Shown here piece after piece: positions 61,112 through 64,000 of a DNA stretch of 64,000 bases. This DNA is from SNAP01 sp049671745 (GTDB lineage Bacteria > Bacteroidota > Bacteroidia > Bacteroidales > Marinifilaceae): NCBI GenBank assembly GCA_049671745.1, contig JBATVL010000013.1, positions 20,783-84,782 of the forward strand. Reading direction: 5' to 3'. The translations under genes were made by a program, and so were the position numbers. Within the stretch, counting starts at the first letter, position 1, and each line of letters begins with the position of its first letter. The notes beneath the pieces were generated by a model. The model did not search any database, had not been told where the DNA came from, and was given only the letters and a program-made list of their open reading frames with translations.

Positions 61112-61852
61112 TTAAATAGTTTTATTCGCTGATTTAGCAAGAATATTTATAGGTTCTATGCCCTGAGCACGAATCATCTTATATGCTCCAACAGTAATAA
61201 ATCCTTCAATAATAGCCAAAGGCATTTGCGTAACAGCAAAAACAGAAAGGAATTTAATAGCCGCTCCCATAATTCCACTTAAAGAATCAGGATAAGCAAC
61301 AGCCAATTGAAATGATGTAGTAACGTAGGTAATTAAATCTCCCATAAAAGCAGAAAAGAAAACAACAAGATATTGATTTATCTTAGCTTTCATACCCACC
61401 ACATAAATAAAGTATGCCAACCAAGGACCAACAATAGCCATAGAAAACACATTAGCTCCTAAAGTAGTTATCCCACCATGAGCCAATAATAATGCTTGAA
61501 ACAGAAGTACAATCACTCCAACTAATGGCATCACAACCGGACCAATTACAATAGCTCCCAGTGATGTACCCGTAAGATGTGAACTACTTCCCGTTACTGA
61601 TGGTAATTTTAGAGCCGACAACACAAAAACAAATGCTCCTGCCAAGCCTAGAGTTATCTTATATTTGGGATTTATCTTGTTATTTTTTGCCAATTCTCTA
61701 TATGCATAAATCAAGAAAGGAAGCATAATAGCATACCAGATTCCTGACCATGAGGCAGGTAAATAACCTTCCATTATGTGCATACTGAAAACAGGAGTAC
61801 ATGCAAGCAAAAAAACGCAAAGCAAGAATACTCTCTTTATTGATTTAAACAT
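61112..61852 (-). CDS. cbiM: Cobalt ECF transporter substrate-binding subunit CbiM
   Basis: CbiM (246 residues) binds Co2+ in the membrane. The metal-binding N-terminus MHIMEGYLPASW is preceded by a signal peptide of about 23 residues (ending TPVFS), whose removal would expose the key Met-His. Seven or so hydrophobic segments follow, with SSSHLTGTSLGAI and AHGGITTLGANVFSMAIVGPW. It belongs to the operon cbiX-cbiM-cbiN-cbiQO. Confidence 0.94.
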   Translation of the reverse strand: MFKSIKRVFLLCVFLLACTPVFSMHIMEGYLPASWSGIWYAIMLPFLIYAYRELAKNNKINPKYKITLGLAGAFVFVLSALKLPSVTGSSSHLTGTSLGAIVIGPVVMPLVGVIVLLFQALLLAHGGITTLGANVFSMAIVGPWLAYFIYVVGMKAKINQYLVVFFSAFMGDLITYVTTSFQLAVAYPDSLSGIMGAAIKFLSVFAVTQMPLAIIEGFITVGAYKMIRAQGIEPINILAKSANKTI

Positions 61853-61864
61853 ATAGCAAGTAGA

Positions 61865-62233
61865 TTATAGGTTTTCCATTCTGTCAACAAGAATATCAAC
61901 TATCATAGGGTGAGCACCAATTGGCTTACCTAGCTCTAGTTTGATATCAGGGTATTGAGCTTTAAGTTCTTCTATAATCTCAGGAATATCTTCTTTAATA
62001 TGTATACCAGTAAATAAAAAGTAAGGAATTAAAAGAAAAGAATTACATCCTTCATCCACTAGTTTCTTAAGAACAGTAGGGATATTAGGTGAAGCAATCT
62101 CCATATAAGCACCCTCAACCTTAGCACCTTCTACTCTCTCTCTAAATGACTTAACTGTTGCATCAAACTCAACGATAGAGTCTTTTGAACGACTGCCATG
62201 ACCCACTACTATAATTGCTTTCTTTTCACTCAT
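61865..62233 (-). CDS. cbiX: Sirohydrochlorin chelatase, short CbiX/SirB type
   Basis: A 122-residue single-domain chelatase. VVGHGSRSKDSIVEF at the start carries the first metal-binding His; LIPYFLFTGIHIKEDIPEI carries the second. The short CbiX form works as a dimer and inserts cobalt (or iron, in SirB) into sirohydrochlorin; the cobalt transporter genes behind it favour cobalt. The ATG at 62233 is used instead of an upstream TTG. First gene of the operon. Confidence 0.92.
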   Translation of the reverse strand: MSEKKAIIVVGHGSRSKDSIVEFDATVKSFRERVEGAKVEGAYMEIASPNIPTVLKKLVDEGCNSFLLIPYFLFTGIHIKEDIPEIIEELKAQYPDIKLELGKPIGAHPMIVDILVDRMENL

Positions 62234-62261
62234 AATCAAAAGTTTTTTTATTAAATATGAG

Positions 62262-62269
62262 CAAATTTA
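62262..62269 (-). promoter_or_regulatory. -7 element of the cbi-hem operon promoter
   Basis: The minus strand reads TAAATTTG, a TAnnTTTG match, 28 bases before cbiX. No -33 TTTG and no cobalamin riboswitch box is seen. Confidence 0.5.
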
Positions 62270-62274
62270 ATAAT

Positions 62275-62760
62275 TTTAATTTACTAAGGTCTTTAAAAGA
62301 ATTATAAATTGATGAGATAGATTATTTATTACAAAGGAACATTTAGGTATTACAGTATTGTTGTACTATTTCTTCACTAAAGATGCGTATTTTAAAGATT
62401 TATTGTAATTATTCAGTCTAAAAAAGAGTATATATACCATCTTAGGTGTTTGTTTATGTGCTTTATAGTTTCTGTTTGAGGTATATTGCCTAGGGCTTAA
62501 ATTTGTTTCAAATTCGGTATAAAATCTCTATAAAATCCTTATAAAGATACGAAAAGGCACTTAATAAACATGTCTTTATCTGCTCATAATCATCTCATTA
62601 ACATCTCCTAGAGATGTTGGTGGGATGTTGGTGAGATGTTCATGGGATGTTGGTGAAGGTCTTTATTGCGACTTTATACGGGCTTTATATGCTTTTTATA
62701 AGGTCTTTGGTTCATTGAGAGGGGGTAGGCATGGGGTCTTTGCGTGGGTTTTCACTTTTA
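62275..62760. other. 490-base gap with a short tandem repeat
   Basis: No gene is seen between the cbi and hip loci. The left part is AT-rich and carries the cbi promoter. The right part is richer in G and holds the 11-base tandem repeat listed separately, and scattered CTTTATA/TATAAGG words. Confidence 0.5.
62612..62655 (+). repeat. Four tandem copies of an 11-base unit
   Basis: Units AGATGTTGGTG, GGATGTTGGTG, AGATGTTCATG and GGATGTTGGTG follow each other without gaps. Just upstream, CATTAACATCTC is an imperfect inverted copy of the first unit, so a hairpin can form. Confidence 0.7.
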
Positions 62761-62899
62761 AAAATCATATTATAATGTGATTTTGAACGTATACAGTAAA
62801 AAAAAGATAGATAATTATACAAAAATCATATTATAGTGTGATTTTAATGTAACTTTTTATATCTTTTACGTATGATTACATCATAATCACACTATAACG
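62761..62899. repeat. Three operator-like repeats before the hip operon
   Basis: Two 24-base near-palindromes (62761-62784 and 62822-62845) share AAAATCATATTATA and GTGATTTT. A third half-copy in reverse, AATCACACTATAA, lies at 62885-62897. They surround a promoter-like TATCTTTT at 62860-62867. These are good candidates for binding by the HTH protein encoded next. Confidence 0.7.
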
Positions 62900-62908
62900 T
62901 TAAAATTG

Positions 62909-63115
62909 ATGATAGGAAAGAGTATAAAAGAAAGAAGAAAGAGTTTAAAAGTTAATCAGGCTCAGCTAGCAGAGCTTGCTGAGATAAGTATTAATACTTT
63001 ATACAAAATAGAGAGAGAGCAGTCTAATCCAACTCTTGCAACATTAACTAAGATTGCGGATATCTTAGGAATGGAAATATGTTTACAAGTGAAAAAAACT
63101 ATAATTAAAGATTAA
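62909..63115 (+). CDS. hipB: HipB-like helix-turn-helix regulator
   Basis: A 68-residue Xre-family protein consisting almost only of the five-helix DNA-binding domain: IKERRKSLKVNQAQLAELAEISINTLYKIEREQSNPTLATLTKIADILG. In HipBA-type toxin-antitoxin loci this protein represses the operon by binding palindromes like those just upstream. The start is the ATG at 62909, not the TTG three bases earlier. Its stop overlaps the next ATG by one base. Confidence 0.88.
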   Translation: MIGKSIKERRKSLKVNQAQLAELAEISINTLYKIEREQSNPTLATLTKIADILGMEICLQVKKTIIKD

Positions 63116-63435
63116 TGAGACAAGCTGAGGTATACTTTAAAGGGGAGGCAGCTGCATTGCTTACTCAATTAGATGATGGAACTTTTAGTTTTCGATATCA
63201 CGATATGTGGGTATCTGACACTAGCAAAGCATCTATTAGTCTAAATCTGCCAAAGAATAATCAACAGTATAATTCTAGGATTCTATTTCCATTTTTTTAC
63301 AATATGCTACCAGAAGGAACAAATAAACAAGTAGTGTGTAAACATCTGCGCATTGACAAAGACGATTATTTTGGTCTACTTCTTGCCACTGCTACTTATG
63401 ATACAATAGGGGCTGTTACTATCAAAAAATTATAA
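63115..63435 (+). CDS. HipA N-terminal-domain protein (HipS-like)
   Basis: A 106-residue stand-alone protein equal to the N-terminal subdomain of HipA: AEVYFKGEAAALLTQLDDGTFSFRYHDMWV, then SKASISLNLPKNNQQYNSRILFPFFYNMLPEG. In ordinary HipA this is fused to the kinase. In HipBST systems the separated piece (HipS, ~103 residues) is the antitoxin that binds the kinase HipT. The one-base overlap with the HTH gene and six-base gap to the kinase gene support a single operon. Confidence 0.82.
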   Translation: MRQAEVYFKGEAAALLTQLDDGTFSFRYHDMWVSDTSKASISLNLPKNNQQYNSRILFPFFYNMLPEGTNKQVVCKHLRIDKDDYFGLLLATATYDTIGAVTIKKL

Positions 63436-63441
63436 TAGAAA

Positions 63442-64000
63442 ATGAGTTTACCAACTATAAAATATTGTCCAGGAACTTTAGCTAAAGGCTTTAATACATA
63501 TAGCACCACATGTAGAAGAAGATTGTTTGACTCTAAAAAAGTAAGTCATTTACTTCCTTACGATTCACCCGCTTCTAATGTAAATACAGATGCTCTATTT
63601 ATAGATAATCGTAAACGTATATCTATTTCTGGCGTACAAGAAAAACTATCTATCATACTAGATAAGAACTTACTCCGACTTACTAATAAAGGAGAGCAAG
63701 GGACACATATACTTAAACCTATTCCAAGCTTTGCTAACAATAATGATCAAATGCCTGCGAATGAGCATCTGACTATGCAAATTGCACGACAAGTTTACGG
63801 TATAGATACAGCCGAGAATGCATTAATTTTTTTTAGTAATGGTGAAGCAGCATATATTACTAAACGTTTTGACATTAACGAACAAGGACAGAAATTAGCA
63901 AAGGAAGATTTTTCATCTCTTGCTGGCCGAACACCTCAAGTTCATGGAGAGAACTATAAGTATCATGGAAATTATTTAGAAATGTTTGAGCTTATAAAAA
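63442..64000 (+). CDS. HipA-like serine/threonine kinase (HipT-like), 5' part
   Basis: The gene runs off the right edge; 186 residues are visible. MSLPTIKYCPGTLAKGFNTYS opens it. The Gly-rich loop is RISISGVQEKLS, with serines S61 and S63 in a Ser-Ile-Ser motif, then THILKPIP (ATP-binding Lys), NEHLTMQIARQVYGID and AYITKRFDI. This is HipA from its kinase domain on, without the N-terminal subdomain. HipA/HipT kinases phosphorylate an aminoacyl-tRNA synthetase and stop growth. The catalytic HGD-type loop is beyond the window. The Ser-Ile-Ser loop matches the autophosphorylation site reported for HipT. Confidence 0.85.
   Translation, partial: MSLPTIKYCPGTLAKGFNTYSTTCRRRLFDSKKVSHLLPYDSPASNVNTDALFIDNRKRISISGVQEKLSIILDKNLLRLTNKGEQGTHILKPIPSFANNNDQMPANEHLTMQIARQVYGIDTAENALIFFSNGEAAYITKRFDINEQGQKLAKEDFSSLAGRTPQVHGENYKYHGNYLEMFELIK

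Noticed and set aside
62234..62900. Cobalamin riboswitch before the cbi operon
   Set aside because: I looked for the conserved B12 box on the minus strand and did not find it; a covariance search would be decisive.
1..64000. CRISPR arrays, insertion sequences, prophage or integrase genes
   Set aside because: No regularly spaced repeats with spacers, transposase or phage proteins were seen; the only accessory-type regions are the hip locus and the BIG2 surface genes.

Overview
The window is about 64 kb of AT-rich bacterial chromosome. It most likely comes from the order Bacteroidales (phylum Bacteroidota). The reasons are: promoters of the -33 TTTG / -7 TAnnTTTG type; a GldA-type ABC ATPase; many lipoproteins with BIG2 and FISUMP domains; the L13 start MDSLSYKTISAN; weak Shine-Dalgarno sites; and a CobA-HemD fusion beside cobalt transport genes. 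I cannot name a genus from sequence alone. There is no rRNA operon, insertion sequence, prophage or CRISPR array.

Layout. 1-6.6 kb: end of a GldA-type ATPase gene, a BrnQ amino-acid carrier, hemW, then asnS-rpoN-PAP2. 6.8-10.6 kb: a SPOR lipoprotein, methylglyoxal synthase, tRNA-Gln, and a SpoIID / rhodanese / cyclophilin operon. 10.6-19.4 kb: a candidate small RNA, mutS, an unusual MmcQ-DeoC fusion, an RND exporter, dtd, an aminotransferase with a cysteine-rich tail, and tRNA-Arg(CCT). 19.9-24.2 kb: two tandem DUF975 membrane proteins and an S9 peptidase. 24.5-35.2 kb: surface-protein genes (three BIG2 lipoproteins, a papain-like peptidase, a small lipoprotein) interrupted by the ribosomal operon rplM-rpsI-rpsB-tsf. 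35.4-41.9 kb: pyrH-dxs-crp, an aspartate-type aminotransferase, an acyltransferase with two small genes, and tRNA-Arg(CCG).

42.3-52.6 kb is a citrate island: aconitase B, monomeric NADP isocitrate dehydrogenase, then the full citrate lyase set citD-citE-citF-citXG-citC. Together these enzymes connect 2-oxoglutarate, isocitrate, citrate, acetate and oxaloacetate. No citrate synthase, citrate carrier or oxaloacetate decarboxylase is in view. 52.7-62.2 kb, on the minus strand, is one tight tetrapyrrole and cobalt operon (cbiX, cbiM, cbiN, cbiQO, precorrin-2 dehydrogenase, hemA, hemC, cobA-hemD, hemB, hemL). It covers the path from glutamyl-tRNA to sirohydrochlorin, with cobalt uptake and a chelatase.

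The right edge carries a three-gene hipB / hipA-N / hipA-C toxin-antitoxin locus, cut by the window end. Its order and its Ser-Ile-Ser loop match the HipBST type, and three copies of an operator-like repeat lie around its promoter. Other items that stand out are the MmcQ-DeoC fusion, the peptidase / small lipoprotein / BIG2-FISUMP operon, paired hairpins between icd and citD, and the candidate small RNA before mutS.
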